NCBI GenBank assembly: GCA_900549745.1
Contig: URPJ01000002.1
Coordinates: 62,001-126,000, forward strand
DNA: 64,000 bases
Source: an uncultured Collinsella sp.
GTDB lineage: Bacteria > Actinomycetota > Coriobacteriia > Coriobacteriales > Coriobacteriaceae
Reading direction: 5' to 3'
Shown one piece after another: positions 54,257-62,381 of the stretch (positions within the stretch are counted from its first letter, which is position 1; every line of letters starts with the position of its first letter). Below the pieces are notes generated by a model. The model was not told where the DNA came from. It was given only the letters and a program-made list of their open reading frames with translations, and searched no databases. The position numbers and the translations under genes were made by a program.

Positions 54257-54373
54257 TACGGCAACCCCTCGTTAACAATTTGGAAACAATGCGCCCATTA
54301 GGGTAACGCGGAACGCGACGATTGCAACCCCTAGTTAGACGAGCGGTATGCCCACATCGGGGGGCATACAAAT

Positions 54374-54412
54374 AACGGCCGGCCACGCTTTTGCTTGCGC
54401 GGTCGGCCGTTT
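54374..54412 (-). terminator. Terminator of the Asp23 cluster
   Basis: A stem of about 14 bp around AACGGCC/GGCCGTT (54374-54412), followed on the minus strand by ATTTGTATG. Confidence 0.75.
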
Positions 54413-54431
54413 AACGTTTTCGCAGATAAAG

Positions 54432-54464
54432 CCTGCCAAAACAAACCTGTCCCTTTTTGGAAGG
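54432..54464 (-). repeat. Stop-codon-adjacent stem-loop with GGGACAGGTT loop (asp23-like gene 3' end)
   Basis: Stem CCTTCCAAAA/TTTTGGCAGG (one mismatch) around a loop with GGGACAGGTTTG, starting at the TAA. With its GCAGATAAA flank (54422-54430) it aligns with the rph element at 28250-28292. Confidence 0.8.
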
Positions 54465-54986
54465 TTACTCGTGCTGGCTGGTGCGGTGCTCGTACTCCTC
54501 GGGGGTGATGACGTCCTCGATGCGCAGGTTGACGCCCGCCACCTCAAGGCCGGTCATCGCGGCAAGGCGCTCGGTGACACGTGCCTTGACATCGTCGAAG
54601 ATCGCGGGCGCATAGGCGCCGTACTCGATAATGACGGAGATGTTGACGACCACGCGATTGTCATCGGTGACCTCAACCGTCACGCCCTTGGTCAGATTCT
54701 CGGCACCAAACTGCTCCTGCACAAAGTGCATAAGGTTACCCTTCATGCCCAGGACGTGCGGCACCTCGCGGGTGGCCATGGCGACGATCTTCTCGATCAC
54801 ACCGTTGGAATAGGTCAGCGAGTCCTCGGACTCGTCTGTTTCCTCATCATCCTCGTCCGCGTCATCGGCGGACTCGGCCTCGACGAGCGCCTCATCCTCG
54901 AGCGTCACATCCTCGGCTTCGGCGACGGCCGCCTCGTTCTCCTCGAGCTCGGTATCGGCCACATCGACCTTCGTATTAAAAGCCAT
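54465..54986 (-). CDS. Asp23/Gls24 family envelope stress protein
   Basis: 173 residues. A strongly acidic N-terminal tail of about 55 residues (many Glu, Asp) precedes the Asp23 domain: LTYSNGVIEKIVAMATREVP, VTVEVTDDNRVVVNISVIIE, YGAYAPAIFDDVKARV, VAGVNLRIEDVI. In Staphylococcus aureus Asp23 is a membrane-anchored filament-forming stress protein held by AmaP. Here AmaP-like and DUF2273 proteins are encoded just upstream, so the whole known cluster is present. Confidence 0.92.
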   Translation of the reverse strand: MAFNTKVDVADTELEENEAAVAEAEDVTLEDEALVEAESADDADEDDEETDESEDSLTYSNGVIEKIVAMATREVPHVLGMKGNLMHFVQEQFGAENLTKGVTVEVTDDNRVVVNISVIIEYGAYAPAIFDDVKARVTERLAAMTGLEVAGVNLRIEDVITPEEYEHRTSQHE

Positions 54987-55030
54987 GGTTCCTCCTTATG
55001 CCTGCCGCGGATGCGACAGTCGAATACATA

Positions 55031-55408
55031 TTAGCGGCCGCTAAACAGACGGCCGAAGAAGTTGACGATCCCGTTTTCGCCGTCGCGAATTTGGCCGATC
55101 ACGGCGCCGATCAGCACGAAGAATGCAATGACGAGCGTGTCCCACAGGCCCAACGTGAGCACCAACACGGCGAGGATAAAGCCAGCGACGGCGCCAAGCG
55201 TGGTGTTGGGATGACGCACGGCATAGCTCCAGATGGCAGCGCCCGTACCCTTGATGAGACCCATAGCCTCGTCAAAATCCGCGGCTGCCGCGTCTTGTAA
55301 CTCGGTTGCCTCTGCTTTGGAATCAACAGGTTCGTTCGCCGGCGTGGCGCTCTGGTCAATCGTCAGGCGCGGCGTACGAGCGGTCTTGTCTTGATTGGTA
55401 TCACTCAC
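55031..55408 (-). CDS. DUF2273 small membrane protein of the Asp23 cluster
   Basis: 125 residues from the GTG at 55408 (VSDTNQDKTARTPRL), with GGAGG seven bases upstream; the GTG lies inside the amaP GGTGAGTGA end, so the two are translationally coupled. A polar N-terminal part (about 60 residues) is followed by two closely spaced membrane segments, NTTLGAVAGFILAVLVLTLG and TLVIAFFVLIGAVIGQIRDG, the DUF2273 pattern. The end NGIVNFFGRLFSGR is amphipathic. Its role in the Asp23 system is unknown. Confidence 0.85.
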   Translation of the reverse strand: MSDTNQDKTARTPRLTIDQSATPANEPVDSKAEATELQDAAAADFDEAMGLIKGTGAAIWSYAVRHPNTTLGAVAGFILAVLVLTLGLWDTLVIAFFVLIGAVIGQIRDGENGIVNFFGRLFSGR

Positions 55409-55946
55409 CGGAAACCTCCACGGTCTGGACGGTAGTCTTGGACGGCAAAAAACGAACGCGTGCGGTCGTGCCCGGCGTGCCAAGCATGGTGTCGCAAGCT
55501 TCCTCGATGCGCCGCTGCATCGCAGTAGCCAGAGATGCCACGTCCTTATCGTCAAGCGCGATAGCCTCGACCTTAAATCGGACGTGCGAATCGTCGGAGC
55601 CTTGGACGCGGGCCTCGACATGCTCGACCATCACGCGATCGTCGCGCTCTGCCGCAGTGCGAGCGCACGAAGAAAGCGCCGCGAGCGTGACCTCGATATT
55701 GCGCTCCCCCGCCGGATGCACACAGGACGGCTCGCGACGAGCAAACATCAGGCGGAAGAAGCTTACCAGCACGCCGATCGCCACAACTCCGCCGCATGCC
55801 GTCACGACAATGCGCGGCATGGGGTCGCGCATCAGCAGCATAAAGCGATACGTATACGGCCCCCAAAACTGGCAGACAAGCGTACCCAGCGCCACGATGG
55901 CGGCGGCAAGATACACAATCGCTAGGGCTCGTTTGAGTACGCGCAC
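55401..55946 (-). CDS. amaP: Alkaline shock response membrane anchor AmaP-like protein
   Basis: 181 residues. Two N-terminal membrane helices (LAIVYLAAAIVALGTLVCQF and IVVTACGGVVAIGVLVSFFR) are followed by a degenerate Asp23-like domain (IEVTLAALSSCARTAA, VMVEHVEARVQGSDDSHVRF, RIEEACDTMLG, TVQTVEVSGE). This is the AmaP layout, which anchors Asp23 at the membrane. It is the first gene of amaP-DUF2273-asp23. The name is by architecture and context. Confidence 0.83.
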   Translation of the reverse strand: MRVLKRALAIVYLAAAIVALGTLVCQFWGPYTYRFMLLMRDPMPRIVVTACGGVVAIGVLVSFFRLMFARREPSCVHPAGERNIEVTLAALSSCARTAAERDDRVMVEHVEARVQGSDDSHVRFKVEAIALDDKDVASLATAMQRRIEEACDTMLGTPGTTARVRFLPSKTTVQTVEVSGE

Positions 55947-56001
55947 GTGGCGCTCCCTTCAAATCTCGGCACTCGAAATACAAAACGGTTCGCATCATTA
56001 T

Positions 56002-56043
56002 AAAAGAGCCGGGTCCGGTGCTCTACGCACGCGGATCCGGCTC
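56002..56043 (-). terminator. yebC terminator
   Basis: A 12-bp stem GAGCCGGGTCCG (56006-56017) with its partner at 56032-56043, one mismatch, followed on the minus strand by TTTTATAATG. Confidence 0.85.
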
Positions 56044-56112
56044 ATCTATTCCACGAGGCTTGCATGCTCGCTTCATTATGCCCAGATATGCACGGCTTAA
56101 CCCGTGCGGGCG

Positions 56113-56919
56113 CTACTCCTCCTCGAGGGCAGCGATGACCTCGTCGGTCATGTCCATGGTGCTGTAAACATCCTGGACGTCGTCGAGCTCCTCAAGACGG
56201 TCGATGAGGCGCTGAACCTTCTTGGCGTCGGCGCCGGAGACCTCGGTCGGGGTGGTCGGGACCATGGTGGTCTCGGAGCCCTTGACCTGGACGCCCTGCT
56301 CCTCGAGCGCCTTGGAGACAGCCATGACCTCGTTAGCAGTAGTCCAGACGATCCACTCCTCGCCGGCATCCTCGTAGTCCTCGCCACCGGCCTCGGCGAT
56401 GGCCATCATGAACTCATCCTCGTCACCGGCAGCACCGTTGGCGATCATGGTCTCCTTCTTGGCGTTCTCGTCCAGAATCTCCTTGGCGACGACGATCTGG
56501 CCCTTGCGCTCAAACTGGAAGGCGACGGAGCCGGAGGTGCCCAGGTTGCCACCAGCGTGGGAGAAGGCGGAACGGACATCAGCGGCGGTGCGGTTGCGGT
56601 TGTCGGTCAGGCAGTCAACGTAGACGGCGACACCGGCGGGGCCGTAGCCCTCGTACACGATGTTCTCGTAGACGGCAGCGTCGGCACCCGAACCAAAAGC
56701 CTTGTCGATAGCGGACTTGATCTTGTCCTTGGGCATGGACTGAGCCTTGGCCTTGGCAACGGCAGCGGCGAGGCTGGCGTTGTTCTCGGGCAGCGGGTCA
56801 CCGCCGAGACGGGCAGCAACGGTGATGTTGCGGCTGAGCTTGGAGAAGAGGGCGGAACGCTTGGCGTCCTGCGCGCCCTTACGATGCTTGGTTGTGGCCC
56901 ACTTAGAGTGTCCGGACAT
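56113..56919 (-). CDS. yebC: YebC/PmpR (TACO1) family protein
   Basis: 268 residues, about 20 longer than usual. SGHSKWATTKHRKGAQDAKR is the family N terminus; the middle has YEGYGPAGVAVYVDCLTDNRNRT and GGNLGTSGSVAFQF; the end is LEELDDVQDVYSTMDM. The extra length is an acidic insert (about 160-200). Once called regulators, members are now linked to ribosome rescue at proline stretches and to mitochondrial translation activation. The gene stands alone with its own terminator. Confidence 0.93.
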   Translation of the reverse strand: MSGHSKWATTKHRKGAQDAKRSALFSKLSRNITVAARLGGDPLPENNASLAAAVAKAKAQSMPKDKIKSAIDKAFGSGADAAVYENIVYEGYGPAGVAVYVDCLTDNRNRTAADVRSAFSHAGGNLGTSGSVAFQFERKGQIVVAKEILDENAKKETMIANGAAGDEDEFMMAIAEAGGEDYEDAGEEWIVWTTANEVMAVSKALEEQGVQVKGSETTMVPTTPTEVSGADAKKVQRLIDRLEELDDVQDVYSTMDMTDEVIAALEEE

Positions 56920-57049
56920 ACGTGTCTCCTATCGGTTTCGACCTAAAGCCCAGCGCAGATGCTCGGGCAATATAAACAAACGTCGTTATGATATACCTAC
57001 TGGCCTGCGAGATAAACCCCAAAATGAAGGCGTCGTGATGATGCCACCC

Positions 57050-57084
57050 TTTGGTGCAAAGCAACCTGACCCCAATGCACCAAA
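57050..57084 (-). repeat. Stop-codon-adjacent stem-loop with GGGGTCAGGTT loop
   Basis: A 9-bp stem TTTGGTGCA/TGCACCAAA touches the stop codon of the DUF6020-like gene; the minus-strand loop contains GGGGTCAGGTTGC, one base from the GGGGACAGGTTAC of the ThrE-gene copy. Confidence 0.75.
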
Positions 57085-59268
57085 TTAGGACCAGAGGAGG
57101 TCGCTGCGGGTGATGGTGGCGCCGATGGCAAAGGGCATGCAGGCGATGACCGGATACAGGTAGCGCATGTAGGTCGAGCCATTGCAGGGACCGATCAGGC
57201 ACACGGCGAGCACGCCCAGCAGCGGCACCCAAATGGCCAGCCCGCGCCACGAATGACGACGTAGCAGATAGAGCACCACGGCGATCATGATCCACACATA
57301 GGTGGCCGAGCTCATGGTGAGCGAGATAAACGGGATGCGTTGTACTGCCACGCGATACAGGTTGATCAGGTGGTCGCACCAGCGCACAACCTTGCTATCG
57401 ACCGGATGGAAGTCGAAGTACTTGAGGTTATCGGGCTTCGCCATGATCTCGGCACTGCGCGCCGTGCTGTAGACCCATGCGTCGCGAGCGCTCGGATAAA
57501 AATACCCATAGTAGTTATTGATGAGCGCCGAGATATAGCACCCGGGGTCCTTTTTGAACATCTGGGCCCACACCTCAAAATAGGCCTTGATGTCCTCCTG
57601 CGAGGCGTACTCGTTAAAGCAATTTTTGACGGCGTCCGACTTATCCGGGTTGTAACGGCGGCCCAGGTTCTCGTACTTGAGCACACGGTCGATCACGGCA
57701 CGCTCTTCGTCGGTCACCAAGCCGTCGCAAGGAGCCTCCACGATGGTGCCGTCCTCCTTAACCGTGGGGTTGACGCCCGAGTTGAGGCCGTCGTGCTTTT
57801 GGACAAAACGAGCCGTCTGCTGGAACGGAATCGAGAGGATTTCGCGCTTGGAACCAGGCGTGATGTCGTGTGCCGGCATAAAGACCTTGGTGAAGTACAT
57901 ATTAGAGGCAAGGCAGAGTGCAAGCACCGCAAGAACTCCCACCCAGCGGAAACGCGGGGTGGCGCCCGAAGGCGCAGCACCAGCCTGCTTGGCTGCACGA
58001 CGAGCCACATGCACGTCCCATGCGCAAAAAGCTGCCGCGATTACGCATGCCGCCAGGGGAAACACCAGGCCGCCGTTGCGCAGAAACGTGGAACCCATGG
58101 CACCCAGAGCGAGCAGCAGCCAATCATGGCGCGCAAAGAGCATAGGCCTCTGTTCGCCTGCACGCTCGGCATTGGCATCGCGACGGGGCAGGCCGCAGGC
58201 CACGAGCTTCACGGTCTGCACCAACAGCATCAAAAACGCGTCGGCAAACAGCACGTCTTTGGTAAGCAAGGCCGCGTAGTTGGAGAACATGGGCATAAAC
58301 ACAAAGAACAGCAGGATCGCACCGCGAACCGGCAGGCTCACGCCCAGCTTGCGCAGCGACGAGATTGAATAGGCCATGCAGGCGGCCGTAATGACGAACT
58401 GAGCGCAGGTATAGATGATGAGGCCCGCGTTGGCGCTGTTGAACAGTGAAAGCCCCAGCTGGACGTACGAACCGATGATAGCCGTGTGCACCACGGGATG
58501 ATGTCCGTTGAGCAACACATTGGGGTTGAGCAGACGCAGGTAGTCACTCGTGCCGTTGGGGTAGTTGAACCACTGGCGAATCTGCGCACCCGTGTCTCCC
58601 ATAAAAAGGCCGGGCAGCGAAGCGATGAGCGTGGGCGCCCAGGCGACCATAAGCACCAGGAAGGGCCCGGCAAAGGGATGGACCGAGAGCACGGCGTGAG
58701 CCACACGCCATACGCGGCCAAAGTGCGCTTCAGAAAACGGAATGCGCCGAGAGCTCAACCAATCTAGACACTCAAAGGCGAGGTAGAAGGCAACGACCGC
58801 CAAGAGCATCCAGCCCGCACCGCCTATCCAGGTACAGATAATGCGGGCCTTGTCGCCAAGGACAATCTCGGCCGAGTCGGTGAGGTCGTAGCTGCGGCCA
58901 AACACCATGCAGACGGCAAAGAACAGCGACGGAAGGATCACCGAGGGACGCCAAGCGTCGCCGCGGCCAAAGAATACGTAGCGAAACGGCAGCGTGAGCA
59001 GGCAGGCAAGCGCAAGCAGCATGACCGCGTCGGTATGGCCGGCAAACGAGAGGAGCACCTCGTAACACACGTACAGCATGCCCGAGGCTTTGGGGTCAAT
59101 CGCCAAGACTGCGTTGCTCGACACCGGGGCGGGATCGATGGAAAACGCCGTGGTCGCCAACAGCGCGAGCAAAAATGCGATGAGCGTCTGCTTGGCGGGA
59201 TAGCGCTTAAACCAGACGATGCGGGCAGCGTCGCGCGCAGCCGTTGTGGAGAGGTCGGAATCCTTCAC
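57085..59268 (-). CDS. Large multi-pass membrane protein, DUF6020-like
   Basis: 727 residues with about 12-14 hydrophobic segments. GLFMGDTGAQIRQWFNYPNG and LLNGHHPVVHTAIIGSYVQL lie between early segments, as in polyprenyl-phosphate-linked glycosyltransferases of the DUF6020/GT-C type, where an Asp in the first loop is catalytic. A large extracytoplasmic loop spans about 455-640 (NSGVNPTVKEDG, YYGYFYPSARDAWVYSTAR), and the last segments end CNGSTYMRYLYPVIACMPF. It may transfer a sugar to a cell-surface glycan; the family and activity are tentative. Confidence 0.65.
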   Translation of the reverse strand: MKDSDLSTTAARDAARIVWFKRYPAKQTLIAFLLALLATTAFSIDPAPVSSNAVLAIDPKASGMLYVCYEVLLSFAGHTDAVMLLALACLLTLPFRYVFFGRGDAWRPSVILPSLFFAVCMVFGRSYDLTDSAEIVLGDKARIICTWIGGAGWMLLAVVAFYLAFECLDWLSSRRIPFSEAHFGRVWRVAHAVLSVHPFAGPFLVLMVAWAPTLIASLPGLFMGDTGAQIRQWFNYPNGTSDYLRLLNPNVLLNGHHPVVHTAIIGSYVQLGLSLFNSANAGLIIYTCAQFVITAACMAYSISSLRKLGVSLPVRGAILLFFVFMPMFSNYAALLTKDVLFADAFLMLLVQTVKLVACGLPRRDANAERAGEQRPMLFARHDWLLLALGAMGSTFLRNGGLVFPLAACVIAAAFCAWDVHVARRAAKQAGAAPSGATPRFRWVGVLAVLALCLASNMYFTKVFMPAHDITPGSKREILSIPFQQTARFVQKHDGLNSGVNPTVKEDGTIVEAPCDGLVTDEERAVIDRVLKYENLGRRYNPDKSDAVKNCFNEYASQEDIKAYFEVWAQMFKKDPGCYISALINNYYGYFYPSARDAWVYSTARSAEIMAKPDNLKYFDFHPVDSKVVRWCDHLINLYRVAVQRIPFISLTMSSATYVWIMIAVVLYLLRRHSWRGLAIWVPLLGVLAVCLIGPCNGSTYMRYLYPVIACMPFAIGATITRSDLLWS

Positions 59269-59308
59269 AGTCCGAAAGCCTTTCTAGAAACCTATCAAAC
59301 TCGGCAAA

Positions 59309-59343
59309 ACCACCACAAAGGTGCCTGTCCCCTTTGTGGTGGT
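59309..59343 (-). repeat. Stop-codon-adjacent stem-loop with GGGGACAGG loop (lgt 3' end)
   Basis: A 13-bp perfect stem ACCACCACAAAGG/CCTTTGTGGTGGT with loop GGACAGGCA (minus strand) five bases after the lgt stop, followed by TTTTGCC. It could terminate transcription. Confidence 0.82.
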
Positions 59344-59348
59344 CTTGG

Positions 59349-60170
59349 TTAGGCGTCGAGGTAGATGCGCTGGGGACGATTGCGGTGTCGGGCGAAGATG
59401 ATGAGCGCCAGACCGGCAATCACGAGTGGCAGGCTCAGCAGCTGGCCCATGGTGATGACGCCCCCCAGCAGATAACCCAGCTGGGCATCGGGCACGCGCA
59501 CGAACTCAACGAGAAAGCGGACGATGCCGTACCCCATCACGAACACGCCCATAAACGTACCCTGGGGCAGCAGCGGCTTTTTGCGGCTGAGCACCTGCAA
59601 AATACAGAAGAGCACGACGCCCTCTAGGAATGCCTCATAGAGCTGGGAAGGATGACGCGGCATATCGCCCGCGGTGCCGCCAAAGATCACGCCCCAGGGC
59701 AGATCGGTCGGCTTGCCCCACAGCTCGCCGTTGACAAAGTTGGCGCAGCGTCCCAGACATAAGGCCAGCGGAGCACCGATAACGGCAAGGTCGGCGATGG
59801 TCCAGGCGTCGAGCTTGTACATGCGGCACACGAGCACGCCGCCGATGATGCCGCCCACCAGGCCGCCATGGAAGCTCATGCCGCCTTCATTGGTAGCAAA
59901 GATCTCGAGCGGATGCGCCCAGTAGTAGCCGTCGCCGTAAAAGATGACGTAGAACAGGCGGGCGCCAATGATAAGGCCAAAGACCACGCCGACCACGACA
60001 CTCGTCAGGTCGTCGACCGTAATGTCAAAACCCCAACGGCGCTGCGTGCGGTACATGACGACCGCCGTGAGCAGAGCTCCGACCACATAGGCCAAGCCGT
60101 ACCAGTAGATGGTGATGGGCCCCGCCGAGATGGCGACGGGATCAAGCATATGGTAGAGGTCGTTGAGCAT
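59349..60170 (-). CDS. lgt: Prolipoprotein diacylglyceryl transferase
   Basis: 273 residues from the ATG at 60170 (MLNDLYHMLDPVAISAGPIT), with GGGGGACC upstream. Seven hydrophobic segments. IYWYGLAYVVGALL, GGMSFHGGLVGGIIGG (with the essential His) and LGRCANFVNGELWGKPTDLP (the Lgt signature with essential Arg, Asn and Glu) are canonical; RHPSQLYEAFLEGVVLF is the C-terminal motif. It attaches diacylglycerol to the lipobox Cys of prelipoproteins in the membrane. It follows the NifU-like gene. Confidence 0.95.
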   Translation of the reverse strand: MLNDLYHMLDPVAISAGPITIYWYGLAYVVGALLTAVVMYRTQRRWGFDITVDDLTSVVVGVVFGLIIGARLFYVIFYGDGYYWAHPLEIFATNEGGMSFHGGLVGGIIGGVLVCRMYKLDAWTIADLAVIGAPLALCLGRCANFVNGELWGKPTDLPWGVIFGGTAGDMPRHPSQLYEAFLEGVVLFCILQVLSRKKPLLPQGTFMGVFVMGYGIVRFLVEFVRVPDAQLGYLLGGVITMGQLLSLPLVIAGLALIIFARHRNRPQRIYLDA

Positions 60171-60197
60171 ATCGGTCCCCCTGCTCCCTACATACAA

Positions 60198-60230
60198 ATG
60201 CGGCCGCGGGCCTTGCGCTCGCAGCCGCAT
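60198..60230 (-). terminator. Hairpin between the NifU-like gene and lgt
   Basis: A 7-bp stem ATGCGGC/GCCGCAT with inner pairing, followed on the minus strand by TTGTATG. Weak terminator. Confidence 0.45.
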
Positions 60231-60279
60231 ATTCGGGCGTGACGTCTATGCGGAGCATATCGCCCGCAGCTTTCACTTC

Positions 60280-60558
60280 TTAGAACGGCGCATACTCGTC
60301 GTACAGGTCATCGGTCTCGCCGGAGGCATTGACCTGCTCGACACGCGTAACGCCGGGCACGTGCTCCTTGAGGATACGCTCGATGCCCATGGAAAGCGTC
60401 AGGGCGCTCATGGGACAACCGGCACAGGCGCCCTGAAGCTCCAGCTTGACGACGCCCTCGTCATCAACGCCTATATACTCCATGTCGCCGCCGTCGGCCT
60501 GCAGGTTGGGGCGAATCTCTTCAAGAACCTTCTTAAGCAGCTCTTCGTTAACAGCCAC
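60280..60558 (-). CDS. NifU C-terminal domain protein (iron-sulfur cluster scaffold type)
   Basis: 92 residues. LLKKVLEEIRPNLQADGGDMEY is the NifU_C signature start, and LQGACAGCPMSALTLSMGIERIL carries the CxxC that holds a bridging [4Fe-4S] cluster in Nfu proteins. The short form without an A-type domain is common in Gram-positive bacteria. AAAGGAG precedes the ATG. It stands between dCMP deaminase and lgt, with no suf or isc gene near. Confidence 0.92.
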   Translation of the reverse strand: MAVNEELLKKVLEEIRPNLQADGGDMEYIGVDDEGVVKLELQGACAGCPMSALTLSMGIERILKEHVPGVTRVEQVNASGETDDLYDEYAPF

Positions 60559-60665
60559 AGGGGCTCCTTTCTCACAATAACGCGGGCGCGCCCGCGGACA
60601 GAAGCTATGTTACTACAGCCATGTACCCGCTCACGAGCCGTCCATGCGCGCAGACGCGACTTTCA

Positions 60666-60694
60666 CGAGTAGTCAATTTGGGACGGGGCTCTTT
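60666..60694 (+). repeat. GGGAC-type element in reverse orientation beside the dCMP deaminase gene
   Basis: Plus-strand GAGTAGTCAATTTGGGACGG followed by GGCTCTTTT is nearly the same as the minus-strand sequence after dtd. Here it points against the neighbouring gene. A GCCGCCAGCTGGCG hairpin follows. Confidence 0.55.
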
Positions 60695-60728
60695 TGGCTG
60701 TTTTGCCGCCAGCTGGCGTTGGCACGCA

Positions 60729-61253
60729 CTACTGCTGAGCTTGTCCCCCGGTACCAATCTGAACATCGACGATGACCTGGCGGTAGCTGATGCCGCAGGA
60801 GTCGAGAATGCGGCGGCTGATACGGCCGTCATCGGTGTCGGCATACTTATTGTCCAGGTAGACGACCTCGCCCACGCCCACCTGCGCCAGGATCTTGGCG
60901 CAGTCGTGGCACGGGAACAGCGTGACGTAGACCGTGGAACCCTCGAGGTCTTTGAGCGAGCCGCGGTAGTTGAGCACGGCGTTTGCCTCGGCATGCACCA
61001 CGTAGTTGTGCTTGTCCTGCAGCGGGTCGTCGCTCGTTCCCCACGGGAAAAAGTCATCGTTGAGTGCCGAGGGTGTGCCGTTGTAACCCACCGAAAGGAT
61101 GCGGTGGTTGGTGTTGGCGATGCACGCACCCACCTGCGTGTTGGGGTCCTTGCTGCGGCGCTGCGCGGCGATGGCCACGCTCATAAAGAACTCGTCCCAG
61201 CTAATGACGTCCAGGCGCTTGCCTGACGAAGTTTGATGAAGATCGTCCGACAT
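60729..61253 (-). CDS. dCMP deaminase (ComEB-like cytidine/deoxycytidylate deaminase)
   Basis: 174 residues from the ATG at 61253 (MSDDLHQTSSGKRLDVISWD), with GGAGG upstream. VVHAEANAVLNY holds the zinc His and catalytic Glu, and VTLFPCHDCAKIL the two zinc Cys (PCxxC), as in dCMP deaminases that make dUMP for thymidylate synthesis. NTQVGACIANTNHRILSVGYNG with PSALNDDFFPW is the typical family N-terminal part. It lies downstream of coaX. Confidence 0.92.
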   Translation of the reverse strand: MSDDLHQTSSGKRLDVISWDEFFMSVAIAAQRRSKDPNTQVGACIANTNHRILSVGYNGTPSALNDDFFPWGTSDDPLQDKHNYVVHAEANAVLNYRGSLKDLEGSTVYVTLFPCHDCAKILAQVGVGEVVYLDNKYADTDDGRISRRILDSCGISYRQVIVDVQIGTGGQAQQ

Positions 61254-61337
61254 GGCAGACACCTCCGTAATCGCAATAGTTTGACCCATTGTAGCAGGTG
61301 AAAGGTGGAGGCGTTTGTCCCACCGGCGCCCTCACCT

Positions 61338-62189
61338 TTACACGCGGCGGGGCTTTTGGTTGATGCGGTAGAGCTCGGCGAGACCCCGCAACGTCAGCGC
61401 GTCGTCAACCGTCAGGCTATGGCCGACCAGCAACGCGAGCGCCTCGGCGTCGTCGCCGGTAATGACGATGGGCACGTCGCCCTCCCCCGCGGCCTTGGTC
61501 GCGCGCATCTCGGCGAGCACCATGTCGAGCATGCCGTCGATGCGGGCCACCTCGCCCAAGACCACGCCCGAGCGCATGGCCTCGCGCGTGTTGCGGCCGA
61601 TCACATGCGTGGGCGCCGAGGGCTCGACCTGAGGCAAACGCGCCGCGGCCGCCGAAAGCGAACGGGCGCCAAGCGCCAGACCCGGCGCGATGACGCCGCC
61701 CACAAAGGTACCGCGCGCGTCGATGACCTCGATATTGGTCGTGGTGCCCAGGTCAATCACGATGCACGGAGAGCCGTAGACGGCACGGGCCGCCACGGCG
61801 TCGGCGATGCGGTCGGGACCAATCTCGGCCGGATCGTCGTAGTGCACGGGCATGCCGGTCTTGAGGCCCGGCCCCACCGTGAGCACGCGCCCCGTGCAGG
61901 TGCGGGAAAGCGCCGCTTTCCACGGGCGCTCGAGCGCCGGGACCACGCAGCTCAGCACAGCAGCCGCGGGCACAAGCGCGCCCGGCATGCCCGCATCGGC
62001 CGCCAGTGCAGCCATGACCTGCACGAGACGCATGCGCGCCTCGTCGGCTGTGGTGCTCGACGGCGTCGTGATCTCGCACGTCGCAAGCGGACATTCCTGT
62101 GCCGCGGCCGAATCCTCGGCAAACAGGCCAAAGCGAATGGACGTGTTGCCCACGTCGACCGTCAATATATATGCGCACCCATTAAGCAT
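61338..62189 (-). CDS. coaX: Type III pantothenate kinase
   Basis: 283 residues from the ATG at 62189 (MLNGCAYILTVDVGNTSIRF), with AAAGGAG upstream; a start six codons earlier is possible. TVDVGNTSIRFGLF is the ASKHA phosphate-1 motif with catalytic Asp, GPDRIADAVAA (about 142) and VIDLGTTTNIEVID (about 155-168) are CoaX signatures, and GGVIAPGLALGARSL is the pantothenate-binding part. CoaX starts CoA synthesis and is not inhibited by CoA. It is divergent from the OPT transporter. Confidence 0.95.
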   Translation of the reverse strand: MLNGCAYILTVDVGNTSIRFGLFAEDSAAAQECPLATCEITTPSSTTADEARMRLVQVMAALAADAGMPGALVPAAAVLSCVVPALERPWKAALSRTCTGRVLTVGPGLKTGMPVHYDDPAEIGPDRIADAVAARAVYGSPCIVIDLGTTTNIEVIDARGTFVGGVIAPGLALGARSLSAAAARLPQVEPSAPTHVIGRNTREAMRSGVVLGEVARIDGMLDMVLAEMRATKAAGEGDVPIVITGDDAEALALLVGHSLTVDDALTLRGLAELYRINQKPRRV

Positions 62190-62381
62190 CGTCGGCGCTC
62201 CTTTCATCTGCCCAGCAGTATATCGCCTACCTAAACCAGTCATCCCAAAATGACTAGCTTGCGGCTATACTGGTGCGCGGTCGTTTGCGAGCTCACGCGG
62301 CGGCCCTTGGTAACCCGACTTCCCGCGCCGTATCCGTAGCGGCGCTCCCGGGGGAAGCGGATATACGCAAAGGAGTTCTAT

